Part shown: positions 17,142 through 26,766 of the stretch, piece by piece
How positions within the stretch are numbered: position 1 is the stretch's first letter
How the letters are laid out: each line of letters starts with the position of its first letter
Assembly: GCA_947630925.1 (NCBI GenBank)
Contig: CANRJM010000001.1
Coordinates: 1-64,000, forward strand
DNA from: an uncultured Lachnospiraceae bacterium
GTDB taxonomy: Bacteria > Bacillota > Clostridia > Lachnospirales > Lachnospiraceae
Direction of reading: 5' to 3'
DNA: 64,000 nt
The notes under the pieces: model-generated
What the model was told of the DNA's origin: nothing
The model's database searches: none
The model's input: only the letters and a program-made list of their open reading frames with translations
Translations under genes and position numbers: made by a program

Positions 17142-19724
17142 ATGAATATCAGTCGTTTTACGCAAAAGTCACAGCAAGTACTGCAGGATACAGAGAAAAT
17201 TGCTATGGACTACGGACATCAGGAAATAGGGCAGGAACATTTTCTGACAGCATTGATACAGGTAGAGGATAGCCTGATTAGTAAGCTCTTAGAAAAGATG
17301 GGAATTGAGCCGGAAGTTTTTCTGGCGCAGATAGAGGAATTGCTGCGGAAAAGGCCAAAAGTACAGGGCGGCAGTCTTTATATGGATTCCTATTTAAACA
17401 AAACATTAATTTATGCCGAGGATGAGGCAAAACGGATGGGGGATGAGTATGTTTCCGTAGAGCATCTTTTCTTAAGTTTGCTAGAGTATCCAAGCAAAGA
17501 GATAAAAACATTGTTAAAAAACTGCCAGATTACAAGAGATCGTTTTTTGCAGGCGCTTTCTGAGGTTCGCGGAAATCAGAGAGTAACCAGTGATAATCCG
17601 GAGGTCACATATGATACTTTAGAGAAATATGGTTCTGATCTGGTAGAGCGCGCCAAAAGCGGCAGTCTGGATCCTGTCATAGGACGCGATGAGGAAATCA
17701 GAAATATTATCCGTATTCTTTCCAGAAAAACGAAGAATAATCCGGTGTTGATCGGCGAACCCGGTGTTGGAAAAACGGCGGCAGTAGAAGGGCTTGCGCA
17801 CCGTATTGTAAAGGGCGATGTACCAGAAGGCTTGAAGGATAAGAAGATATTTGCGCTGGATATGGGGGCGTTGGTTGCAGGCGCGAAATACCGCGGCGAG
17901 TTTGAAGAGAGGCTCAAGGCAGTTTTAGAGGAAGTCCGAAAAAGCGATGGACGGATTCTCTTGTTTATTGACGAACTGCATACCATTGTAGGAGCAGGCA
18001 AGACAGAGGGAGCTATGGATGCCGGAAATATGTTAAAGCCGATGCTTGCCCGGGGAGAACTCCATTGTATCGGCGCGACAACACTTGACGAATATCGTAT
18101 GTATATAGAGAAGGATTCCGCATTGGAGCGGCGTTTTCAGCCGGTAATGGTAGAGGAGCCAACAGTAGAAGATACGATTTCCATTCTGCGTGGGTTAAAG
18201 GACCGTTATGAGGTGTTTCATGGGGTTAAAATTACCGATGCGTCATTAGTAGCGGCGGCAACGTTATCTAACCGTTATATTTCTGACCGTTTTTTACCAG
18301 ATAAGGCAATCGACCTGATAGACGAGGCATGCGCAATGATTAAAACAGAACTGGACAGTATGCCAGCAGAATTAGATGAGATGCGCCGTAAAATTATGCA
18401 GATGGAAATTGAAGAGGCGGCTTTGAAAAAGGAGACAGACCATTTATCGGAGGAGCGTTTGAAGGAATTACAGAAAGCATTGGCGGAGCTTCGGGATGGA
18501 TTTAATCTGCAGAAGGCACGATGGGACAGCGAAAAAGCTTCCGTTGACCAGGTTAATCAGTTAAAAGAACAGTTAGAGGATCTGCATACACAGATGGATG
18601 CAGCAAAACGGGAGTATGATCTGAATAAATTAGCGGAGCTGCAGTATGGAAAGCTGCCGGAACTGGAAAAACAGTTGGAGGTAGCGGAGCAAAGAACAAG
18701 GGAGGACGACCGTTTTTTGGTACAGGAAAGCGTAACAGAAGAAGAGGTCGCAAAGATTGTTTCACGCTGGACAGGGATTCCAATTGCAAAGCTGTCTGAA
18801 GGAGAACGGGAAAAGACGCTTCGATTAGAAGAAGAACTGCATAAACGTGTCATTGGTCAGGATAAAGGAGTGCAGTTAGTCGCAGAGGCGATACTCCGTT
18901 CCAGGGCGGGCATTAAGGATCCGACCAGGCCAATCGGCTCTTTTCTGTTTTTGGGCCCGACCGGCGTGGGGAAAACAGAGCTGGCAAAGACGCTTGCTTT
19001 CAGCCTTTTTGATGACGAAAATAGTATGATTCGAATTGACATGAGTGAATATATGGAAAAATATAGTGTGGCGCGCTTGATTGGAGCGCCTCCGGGCTAT
19101 GTCGGCTATGAAGAGGGCGGTCAGTTGACAGAAGCAGTCCGTAGAAAACCATATTCCGTTGTACTTTTTGATGAAATAGAAAAGGCGCATCCGGATGTCT
19201 TTAATATACTGTTGCAGGTGCTGGATGATGGACGGATTACAGATTCACAGGGACGTACCGTAGATTTTAAAAATACGATTCTTATTTTAACTTCTAATAT
19301 CGGTTCCATGCATTTGTTAGAGGGAGTGGACAGCGAAGGGAATATCAGTTCCCAGGCAGAACAGCAGACAATGGAAGAACTGCGCGCCAGTTTCCGTCCG
19401 GAATTTTTAAACCGTCTGGATGAGATTGTTCTTTTTCAGCCATTAACGAAAGAAAATATTTCCGGTATCCTGCAGCTTTTATTACAGGAGTTAAATGGCC
19501 GTCTCAGACAAAAAGAGATAACAGTGGAACTAACGCAGCGGGCAATTGATTTTATTGCCTCTCAGGCATATGATCCGGTATATGGAGCCAGACCGTTAAA
19601 ACGTTATCTGCAAAAAAATGTAGAGACATTGCTGGCGAGAAAAATACTGGGAGATCAGCTCAATAGGGGAGAAGTGGTCAAAATTGATGAAGCAGGAGGA
19701 AGGCTATATACGATTGATGGGTAA
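17142..19724 (+). CDS. clpB: ATP-dependent chaperone ClpB
   Basis: Clp N domain, two AAA+ modules ([31 protein letters not shown]), coiled-coil middle domain, ~860 aa. Confidence 0.96.
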   Translation: MNISRFTQKSQQVLQDTEKIAMDYGHQEIGQEHFLTALIQVEDSLISKLLEKMGIEPEVFLAQIEELLRKRPKVQGGSLYMDSYLNKTLIYAEDEAKRMGDEYVSVEHLFLSLLEYPSKEIKTLLKNCQITRDRFLQALSEVRGNQRVTSDNPEVTYDTLEKYGSDLVERAKSGSLDPVIGRDEEIRNIIRILSRKTKNNPVLIGEPGVGKTAAVEGLAHRIVKGDVPEGLKDKKIFALDMGALVAGAKYRGEFEERLKAVLEEVRKSDGRILLFIDELHTIVGAGKTEGAMDAGNMLKPMLARGELHCIGATTLDEYRMYIEKDSALERRFQPVMVEEPTVEDTISILRGLKDRYEVFHGVKITDASLVAAATLSNRYISDRFLPDKAIDLIDEACAMIKTELDSMPAELDEMRRKIMQMEIEEAALKKETDHLSEERLKELQKALAELRDGFNLQKARWDSEKASVDQVNQLKEQLEDLHTQMDAAKREYDLNKLAELQYGKLPELEKQLEVAEQRTREDDRFLVQESVTEEEVAKIVSRWTGIPIAKLSEGEREKTLRLEEELHKRVIGQDKGVQLVAEAILRSRAGIKDPTRPIGSFLFLGPTGVGKTELAKTLAFSLFDDENSMIRIDMSEYMEKYSVARLIGAPPGYVGYEEGGQLTEAVRRKPYSVVLFDEIEKAHPDVFNILLQVLDDGRITDSQGRTVDFKNTILILTSNIGSMHLLEGVDSEGNISSQAEQQTMEELRASFRPEFLNRLDEIVLFQPLTKENISGILQLLLQELNGRLRQKEITVELTQRAIDFIASQAYDPVYGARPLKRYLQKNVETLLARKILGDQLNRGEVVKIDEAGGRLYTIDG

Positions 19725-19751
19725 ACGTTTGACAGGTAAGAGTATCGCGTA

Positions 19752-19780
19752 TTGCATTGCTTTTTGGCGTATGCTATAAT
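19752..19780 (+). promoter_or_regulatory. Putative sigma-A promoter TTGCAT-N17-TATAAT
   Basis: Hexamers with 17-nt spacing just upstream of the riboswitch. Confidence 0.65.
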
Positions 19781-19787
19781 AGCAAGG

Positions 19788-19962
19788 TTGTTAGTGAACT
19801 GTCGGCGGATTACCGTTCAGGTAATAATGCTGGGCAGACTGAAAAGGGAATGCAGTGAGAATCTGCAGCAGCCCCCGCTACTGTAAGAAGGATGATATTT
19901 TTATAGCTGAAAAGGCCGAAATACCACTGTAAGAAATTATGGGACAGGGTACGGAGACGAAA
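19788..19962 (+). ncRNA. Cobalamin (AdoCbl) riboswitch
   Basis: Core GGGAATGCAGTGAGAATCTGCAGCAGCCCCCGCTACTGTAA, then GCCGAAATACCACTGTAAGAAATTATGGGACAGGGTACGGAGACG. These match conserved cobalamin-riboswitch blocks (GGGAA...CCCCCGCTACTGT...CCACTG...GGGA.GG). Confidence 0.92.
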
Positions 19963-20099
19963 GCAAATGCAAAATAGTAAAATAAGAACATTTGCAGCCG
20001 GATGATATATAATATCTAAAGAAAAGCTTTTGATATCAGACGAATATTTTAGTATTATATTTTGGAAGGGGATAGTTCTGAAAGGATTTAGGATTGGAT

Positions 20100-21068
20100 A
20101 TGAAAATATATCAGAGATTCTTTTGTCTGCTGCTCTTTGGCAGTCTTCTGGCAATGGTAGGAGGCTGCAGCACGCAGAAGTCTGACCGGGAGGATGGCAG
20201 ACTAAAAGTGGTTGCTACTGTTTATGCAGAATATGATTTCTTAAGAAATATCGCAGGCGATAACATTCGTTTAAGTATGCTGCTTTTGCCGGGGGCAGAT
20301 GCGCATTCCTTTGATCCTACGCCAAAAGATATGGTATCGGTACAGGAGGCAGATCTCTTTGTGACAATTGGCGGAGAGTCAGATGCATGGGCGGAAAAAA
20401 TCCTTGCTTCGACGGATCAAAAAGTAGAAACGATACGGTTGATGGATTGTGTGGACGAATTAAAGGAGGAGAAAATTACAGAAGGCATGCAGACGGAGGA
20501 AGAGCATTCGGAAACGCAGGAACAGAAGAATGGGTTTGACGAGCATGTCTGGACGTCGCCGGAGAATGCCATGCAGATTGTCCAGAAGCTGTGCGATAAG
20601 TTGTGTATTATGGATAGCAGACATGCAGAGGAGTATCAGAAAAATACAGCGTTTTATTTAAAAAAACTTTCAGAATTAGATAAACAGTTTAAAAATGTGA
20701 TTGATGGTGCAAAGCGCAGGGAGATTATCGTGGCAGATAAATTTCCGTTCCGCTATTTTGCAGATGCCTATAACCTGACGTATTATGCAGCGTTTCCGGG
20801 ATGCTCTATACAGACGGATGCAAGCGCGGAAACAATTGCCTTTTTGATACGGAAGGTAAAGGAAGATCGGATACCCGTTGTGTTTCATATGGAATTGTCA
20901 AGCGAGGCGATGTGTAATACAATATGCGATGAAACGGGAGCGAAAAAAGCACAATTAAATGCAGTCCACAATGTAAGCCGGCTGGACTTTGAAAAGGGTA
21001 CCGGCTATGTGGAGCTGATGCAGGAAAATATTACGGTATTAAAGGAGGCGTTAAATGGAAGTCTCTAA
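20100..21068 (+). CDS. Metal ABC transporter substrate-binding lipoprotein, ZnuA/TroA-like
   Basis: Lipobox VGGCSTQK; LLPGADAHSFDPTPKD; FDEHVWTSPENA; RYFADAYNLTYYAAFPGCS. ORF track starts at TTG 20094; ATG 20100 preferred. Confidence 0.85.
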   Translation: MKIYQRFFCLLLFGSLLAMVGGCSTQKSDREDGRLKVVATVYAEYDFLRNIAGDNIRLSMLLLPGADAHSFDPTPKDMVSVQEADLFVTIGGESDAWAEKILASTDQKVETIRLMDCVDELKEEKITEGMQTEEEHSETQEQKNGFDEHVWTSPENAMQIVQKLCDKLCIMDSRHAEEYQKNTAFYLKKLSELDKQFKNVIDGAKRREIIVADKFPFRYFADAYNLTYYAAFPGCSIQTDASAETIAFLIRKVKEDRIPVVFHMELSSEAMCNTICDETGAKKAQLNAVHNVSRLDFEKGTGYVELMQENITVLKEALNGSL

Positions 21069-23153
21069 AGCTTCGTTTAAGGCTTCTGTACCAGGCAGGA
21101 CAAAGCGTCCGTTCTGAATTAGGGGGATGCTTTGTCCTGTTTTTGTATGCACACAGATATCTCCCAGTTCATCATACGGAATGGTAATATCGGTGTGGCA
21201 GTTAAAATATGCTTTCTTGCTGTCAGTATGACGAAGCATAGAAAAATCATTTTCTTTTGCGATCATTTTTTTCCCATCCGGATTACGGGTAAGCAGCTCC
21301 TCTTCATGGGAAAAACAGGTATCGCCTACTGCAAAGTGCGGACCGGTCTTTTCCGTGATTAGTATTGGGAGAAGATGTGAAATCTGATATTTTTTTCCCA
21401 AAGCATACGCCGTAGTATTTGTTCCAATGGCAAATTCTCCCATTGGAAGCGTTTCATGTTGAAACAGAATATTATCGCGTATATATTTTTTGTTTTCTTC
21501 CGGCGTATCAAAATTTCTACAGTTGTAGTCTTTGATGATGCCGTCCTCAAATGTCAGTTCAATGTCATGATATTCCAAGTCGTTTAAAAAGGTCTTTGTC
21601 ACATGCAAAAGACCGTTGGTTCCATTCAGACGCGGGGAAGTGAAAACTTCTCCCAGAGGGATATTGACGTCTGCCAGACAGTTTTCAAATTTTGTTTCCT
21701 CCTCCGGATTGGTAAGCGGAGTCAGCGATACGGTAAGTTTGGTATGGTTTCCGTTTCTTCCGGTAATGGTCACAAATTCGCCCTGATCGAGCGCATCAAT
21801 TAATTTAGTCTGTATTTCTAAATATTTTGACTGATCCAATGTATTGACGCATATGGTTTTTTCAAAAATTTCACGGTAGTTTTCGCCAATTTCCGGAAGG
21901 GGATAAGAGATAATGGAAAAACTGGTCTGGTCTCCCGGAATGTATTCGTTTAAGAGCATGCCGTTTGCCGCCTGAAATTCTATTTTCCATTTTTGCTGTT
22001 TTTTGGAATAGTGAAGCGCTTCTTCTTTTTCTATGGGATTAAATGGTATTTCTCCAAATGTTTCCATCACAGCCGGTCCCGCAAACTCCGCGCATAGCTC
22101 CTTCATGGATTCTAAAGCCTTTTCCTGTTCCTGGAGACGGTGTTCGGCATATGCTTTATCAAAGAAAAGCGCATCATCCATGCGGTGATCATAATCATAT
22201 TGCTTATTGGGGGAAGCTCCATAGTAGCCGACCTTTCCGCGGGGGCTGCGACGGGCAAGGCTTACGCTGGCGCGATAGATACAAGGAGAAAGCCCAAGTT
22301 CCTCAAATTGCCGGATGACCTCACGGATCATCCGCTCAAAGCCAAGATGATAACGGATATTGACGCTCTTTTTTTTGCTTAAATCAATATTATACAGAGA
22401 GAACCCTCTGCGGTAACCGTCCGTAAATGTAAATGCCATATCGTGTATCTCCTGCTCCGAAAGCGTATTCAGATATTTTGCGGTTTCCAGTTCATTTTCC
22501 GTAATATATTCCCCAAAACGATACAGATAGCGCAGATCCGACAGATCGCAGTTACAGATAATATCGACAGCAAACTTACGGTTTGGATCAAAAGAATCGT
22601 GGAGGCTGTCTGCCACAGTGATTTCCGAATAGTCTAAGAAGTAATAATAAATGGCAGATTTTATTTCCTGCGCCGAGGCGTCTCCCTGCTCTAAGATGTT
22701 ATATATTTCAATAAAAAGTTCGGCAAGTGCGGCAAGGAAAAAAGGACGGTTTTCATAAGCATAGACAATCATGCCTCTGAGCTCAGTATAGAGTGTGCAG
22801 AGAGCCGGTGCAAAGTCGTTGTTCAGCTTTTTCTGCGCGGTGGAAGGATTTGCCCAGCTTTCTTCATATTGCTTACCGGTAATATCATGATATAAGGAGG
22901 TGTTTAACGCCTGGAGTTTTTCCATAGAGTAATGTTCCAGCTCCCCGCTTGTTTTTTTGTTCCAGAGTTCTTCGATTTGCAGCAAAAAAGCGGATACCTG
23001 ATGGAAATATTCTCCAACCGGTGCGCCGTGTATATTGACAGGACAGTCTTCCTGCGTAGTTTCTTCAAAAATGGAGTGGATTCGTCGGTTTGCAAAAATA
23101 TAGCGTTGTAAATAATCTTCTTTTTCTTCCAAAATTTCATCCAGTTGCTTCAT
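21051..23153 (-). CDS. Aminopeptidase, M29-like family
   Basis: C-terminal LPMGEFAIGTNTTAYALGKKYQISHLLPILITEKTGPHFAVGDTCFSHEEE... pattern of M29 aminopeptidases. Confidence 0.8.
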   Translation of the reverse strand: MKQLDEILEEKEDYLQRYIFANRRIHSIFEETTQEDCPVNIHGAPVGEYFHQVSAFLLQIEELWNKKTSGELEHYSMEKLQALNTSLYHDITGKQYEESWANPSTAQKKLNNDFAPALCTLYTELRGMIVYAYENRPFFLAALAELFIEIYNILEQGDASAQEIKSAIYYYFLDYSEITVADSLHDSFDPNRKFAVDIICNCDLSDLRYLYRFGEYITENELETAKYLNTLSEQEIHDMAFTFTDGYRRGFSLYNIDLSKKKSVNIRYHLGFERMIREVIRQFEELGLSPCIYRASVSLARRSPRGKVGYYGASPNKQYDYDHRMDDALFFDKAYAEHRLQEQEKALESMKELCAEFAGPAVMETFGEIPFNPIEKEEALHYSKKQQKWKIEFQAANGMLLNEYIPGDQTSFSIISYPLPEIGENYREIFEKTICVNTLDQSKYLEIQTKLIDALDQGEFVTITGRNGNHTKLTVSLTPLTNPEEETKFENCLADVNIPLGEVFTSPRLNGTNGLLHVTKTFLNDLEYHDIELTFEDGIIKDYNCRNFDTPEENKKYIRDNILFQHETLPMGEFAIGTNTTAYALGKKYQISHLLPILITEKTGPHFAVGDTCFSHEEELLTRNPDGKKMIAKENDFSMLRHTDSKKAYFNCHTDITIPYDELGDICVHTKTGQSIPLIQNGRFVLPGTEALNEALETSI
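21096..21144 (+). terminator. Intrinsic-terminator-like hairpin for the SBP gene, inside the convergent aminopeptidase coding sequence
   Basis: CAGGACAAAGC-N22-GCTTTGTCCTG followed by TTTTT. Confidence 0.6.
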
Positions 23154-23251
23154 AAAAATTAACCCTTTCATGCATAATAATATAAATCGTAGTAATCCGT
23201 TTTTTGTATATCAAAAATGACAGAGCCGCATAAAGAGAACACGGATTAAAG

Positions 23252-24439
23252 CTACTGCAGATACGGATGAAGAATATCAAAAAAAGTTTTCATCCGATGC
23301 AGATAAGTGTGTTCTTTTTGTACCAGCTCATATCCCTGTTTTGCTATTTTTTGGCGCAGCGTATCATGCCCCAGATAAAATAGAATTTTATCAAACAGCT
23401 CTTCTCTGTCTTCGTAAATGTCCATGTGCGCGCCTGAGCGAAACGTCGTATCAAATTCCGGCTGATAGTTAGATAAAAGGAAGCCTCTGCTTCCTAGTAT
23501 ATCCCATACGCGCAAAGGAATACCAGTCTTAATATTGGGAATTGTCATGTTGAGATTCACACTGCTTTCATAAAAAATTTGCGGCATTTTTGTAAGATAA
23601 TCCACAGGTTCGTAGAGTGTGACAAAGGGAAGCTGTTCGGTTTTGGAATTGGTAAAAAGATGCACCTGATTTCTTCCATAATCTGCCCGCTGTAAAAACT
23701 GCAGGGATAAAAAATTTAAATTTTCCAACCGTTCTAATGAAGCGGCTTTGAAGCCGAGAACCGTACTGGAAAAGAGAGTGCGGATATCCGCCAGGGAATG
23801 GGAAGATTTTTTATATTCTACAAGGTCTTCTAACTTCATACAAATATCTTCCGTTAATAGCGCTTCTAACAGGTTTCCGCCGGATATCAGAAGCTGCGCT
23901 TTCATGGCGCCTTCCAGATAGCCGCATAAGTAACTGGGAAGAGAAGCGGCAATCCTGTCATAGGAATTTTTTTCATAAAGGCTTCCGACAAAAGATACCG
24001 GATAATTCTGCGGCTGATCATATTGTATCTGGCGGGCAATGCGTTTTGTATGAACTGCGAGAGGAAGATGGTAAATATTTGTTACGCCCATTTGACGAAA
24101 TTCACTGTAATTGGAATAGTCAAAAGTGAATACTACATTTGTAGAATAAAAAATGGAATCATGATACATAGCGAGCAAAGGACTATCACAATTCCAACTG
24201 ACATATAGTGTATCGGTTTCGTGGCAGGCTTCTGCCAGTACCGGAAAAAAATTAATGGAAAAGAGAAAGTCATACCTCTTTTCCATGAGAAGCTGGGACA
24301 GCTTTTGCGTATAAGCCATGTCCTCTTCCGGATTTTCAATAGCGTCTGTCAGCAAGGTAACATTATGTTTTAATTGCTGAAAGGTTATCAGGATGTCATG
24401 CAGATTATAGGCATTCCATTGATAAAATAGTATATTCAT
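23252..24439 (-). CDS. CgeB/DUF3880-like glycosyltransferase
   Basis: MNILFYQWNAYNLHDILITF; FYSTNVVFTFDYSNYSEFRQMGVTNIYHLPLAVH; VNLNMTIPNIKTGIPLRVWDILGSRGFLLSNYQPEF typical of this family. Confidence 0.78.
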   Translation of the reverse strand: MNILFYQWNAYNLHDILITFQQLKHNVTLLTDAIENPEEDMAYTQKLSQLLMEKRYDFLFSINFFPVLAEACHETDTLYVSWNCDSPLLAMYHDSIFYSTNVVFTFDYSNYSEFRQMGVTNIYHLPLAVHTKRIARQIQYDQPQNYPVSFVGSLYEKNSYDRIAASLPSYLCGYLEGAMKAQLLISGGNLLEALLTEDICMKLEDLVEYKKSSHSLADIRTLFSSTVLGFKAASLERLENLNFLSLQFLQRADYGRNQVHLFTNSKTEQLPFVTLYEPVDYLTKMPQIFYESSVNLNMTIPNIKTGIPLRVWDILGSRGFLLSNYQPEFDTTFRSGAHMDIYEDREELFDKILFYLGHDTLRQKIAKQGYELVQKEHTYLHRMKTFFDILHPYLQ

Positions 24440-24453
24440 GGCAGTTTCTCCGT

Positions 24454-25308
24454 TTATCCTATCATTCCCGTATCGGATAAATATTCAACAAGAGCGTCTT
24501 CCCAGTGTTTCATACGGTAAGAACCCTGTGAATTTAGTTTTTGGTTTTCCAGAACGGAATAGGCAGGTCTTTTTGCAACAGCGGCAGGATATTCATCGGT
24601 TGTAACAGGAAGGACGGTTACCTTTGTTTTTGTCAGTGAAAAAATTTTTCGGGCAAATTCATACCAACTGGTAACGCCTTCGCAGGTTCCGTGATAAATG
24701 CCATATTTTCCGGAATCGACGATATGAAGGATCATTCTGCCTAACTCCAGGGCTGAGGTAGGCGAACCAAACTGATCGTTCACAACGGTAATAGTGTCAT
24801 GATCCCTGGCAAGACGAAGCATCGTTTTCACAAAGTTATGTCCGTCTCCGTACAGCCAAGCCGTTCGGATAATATAATAGCGTTCCAGTGTTTCCATAAC
24901 AGCTTTTTCCCCTTCCGCCTTGGTAAGACCATAGACACTCTGCGGACAGGGAATGTCTGTTTCAAGGTAAGGCTTATCTGCTTTTCCGTCAAAAACATAG
25001 TCCGTAGATATCTGGACAAGCTGTGCGTCAATTTCCTTTGCTGCAGCGGCCAGATTCTTTGGGCCAAGTGCGTTGACGCGCCGCGCGTTTTCCTGATCCG
25101 TCTCGCATTGGTCAACGGCCGTATAGGCGGCGCAGTTTATGATAGTATCCGGCATTTTCTCCCGGACCAGGGTAAAAACCTGTTTTGTATCACAGATATC
25201 CAGCGTATCAAAATCTGTGTTAATCAAAATAATGTCTGTATTTTTTAAAAGCTGGTTCAAGGCCCTTCCTAATTGACCGTTACAGCCAGTAATGAGTACT
25301 TTTTTCAT
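24454..25308 (-). CDS. rfbD: dTDP-4-dehydrorhamnose reductase
   Basis: MKKVLITGCNGQLGRALNQLL; INCAAYTAVDQCETDQENARRVNA; STDYVFDG; GLTKAEGEK. Confidence 0.95.
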   Translation of the reverse strand: MKKVLITGCNGQLGRALNQLLKNTDIILINTDFDTLDICDTKQVFTLVREKMPDTIINCAAYTAVDQCETDQENARRVNALGPKNLAAAAKEIDAQLVQISTDYVFDGKADKPYLETDIPCPQSVYGLTKAEGEKAVMETLERYYIIRTAWLYGDGHNFVKTMLRLARDHDTITVVNDQFGSPTSALELGRMILHIVDSGKYGIYHGTCEGVTSWYEFARKIFSLTKTKVTVLPVTTDEYPAAVAKRPAYSVLENQKLNSQGSYRMKHWEDALVEYLSDTGMIG

Positions 25309-25369
25309 GGTAACTTTCCTTTCCTTCGTATGTGGAATTAGGCAATTGCGAAACGTTCCTTTTGATTGC

Positions 25370-25927
25370 TCAAAGGGCAATGTCTTCGGAAAAATTTGGA
25401 AGCAGCTTGTCCTTTTCAGAGATAAGAGGCGTTTCGTTTTCAGGAATCGGCCATTTTACCCCAATCGCTGCATCATTCCAAAAGATACCCGCCTCAGATG
25501 ACGGATCATAAAAATCAGTACATTTATAAGAAAATTCTGCGGTGTCAGAAAGGACATAAAAGCCGTGTGCAAATCCTTCCGGGATATAAAACATATTTTT
25601 CTTTTCCGCGGATAAAGTTACGCCATACCACTGTCCATAGGTCTTTGAACCTTTTCGGATATCTACGGCAACATCATATACTTCGCCGTGGAGAACGCGG
25701 ACTAATTTACCCTGTGTATGTTTTTTCTGATAATGCAGCCCCCGCAGGACACCTTTGGAAGAACCGGATTGGTTGTCCTGTACGAATACCATATCAAGTC
25801 CTGCTTCTTTAAAATCCCTGTAGTTATAGGTTTCCACAAAATAACCTCTGGCGTCTTCTGCTACCTTCGGTTGAATCAGATAAAGACCTTCGATATTTCC
25901 GCATGTCTCAATTTTTAATTTTCCCAT
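25370..25927 (-). CDS. rfbC: dTDP-4-dehydrorhamnose 3,5-epimerase
   Basis: GLYLIQPKVAEDARGYFVETYNYRDF; FVQDNQSGSSKGVLRGLHYQ; FYIPEGFAHGFYVLSDTAEFSYKCTDFY. Confidence 0.95.
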   Translation of the reverse strand: MGKLKIETCGNIEGLYLIQPKVAEDARGYFVETYNYRDFKEAGLDMVFVQDNQSGSSKGVLRGLHYQKKHTQGKLVRVLHGEVYDVAVDIRKGSKTYGQWYGVTLSAEKKNMFYIPEGFAHGFYVLSDTAEFSYKCTDFYDPSSEAGIFWNDAAIGVKWPIPENETPLISEKDKLLPNFSEDIAL

Positions 25928-26025
25928 ACTCTTCTCCCTTTGAATTTTGCAGAGCAGTCCGGGAAAAATTCTGTCTGCCGTCGGACTGTCTGCCGTATAT
26001 GATTTTTCTATAGAAGAGTATATCA

Positions 26026-26736
26026 TTATCCATTAGACTTCGCAAATAGTTTCTTTTTTTGCTTCTTTTCCTTCTTTTTCTTGCGGGATTGAAGTGGTTT
26101 GACCTCTGTTTCTTCTGCTGCAGCGGCTTCCGGCAGTTCTTTTTTTACCTCGGAAAGAATTTTATTTAAAAGGGCGATCTGGCGTTCGTGAAGCTCTTCC
26201 CTTTGCCGTGTCAGGTAATCCATTTCTTTTATTAATTTGGTTGTTATCTTTTCGCAAATGCGCTCCTCGGATTCCCGCTCCATTTCCTTGACGGTAGTCT
26301 GTATCATTTTTCGCATCATGGCTTCAAAGTGACGGAGCTTTTCTTCCTGTGATACCCGTTCCACTGCCGGAGAAGCCGAAGTATAATTGGGATGAAGCGG
26401 TGTAACCTGTGCGGTACGTTGCATCGCAGGATGATACATTTCAGCGGCTTGTACCTGTTGGTTCAATTCTTCACGAAGGCGGTAAAGCTTTTGCGGCTCC
26501 ATTGCATGAATTTTGTCAATGTCAGGGAGAATCATTTTAATCGCTTTCAACTGAAACCCCTGTTCCTTTAAATCCTTAATGTTTTTCAGGATAGAAATGT
26601 CCTTGGCGTCATAAAAGCGATGCCCCTGACTGTTTCGGCGGATATGCAGCCCTAACTCAACTTCCCAGTAGCGGAGGACATGTGTCTCCACGGATAATTG
26701 TTTGGCGGCATCTGATATACTATATTTCATTTCCAT
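26026..26736 (-). CDS. MerR-type helix-turn-helix regulator with coiled-coil and Lys-rich tail
   Basis: YSISDAAKQLSVETHVLRYWEVELGLHIRRNSQGHRFYDAKDISILKNIKDLKEQGFQLKAI; C-terminal KKKKEKKQKKKLF. Confidence 0.85.
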   Translation of the reverse strand: MEMKYSISDAAKQLSVETHVLRYWEVELGLHIRRNSQGHRFYDAKDISILKNIKDLKEQGFQLKAIKMILPDIDKIHAMEPQKLYRLREELNQQVQAAEMYHPAMQRTAQVTPLHPNYTSASPAVERVSQEEKLRHFEAMMRKMIQTTVKEMERESEERICEKITTKLIKEMDYLTRQREELHERQIALLNKILSEVKKELPEAAAAEETEVKPLQSRKKKKEKKQKKKLFAKSNG

Positions 26737-26766
26737 AATGAATCTTAACCTCCCAATACTATATAT

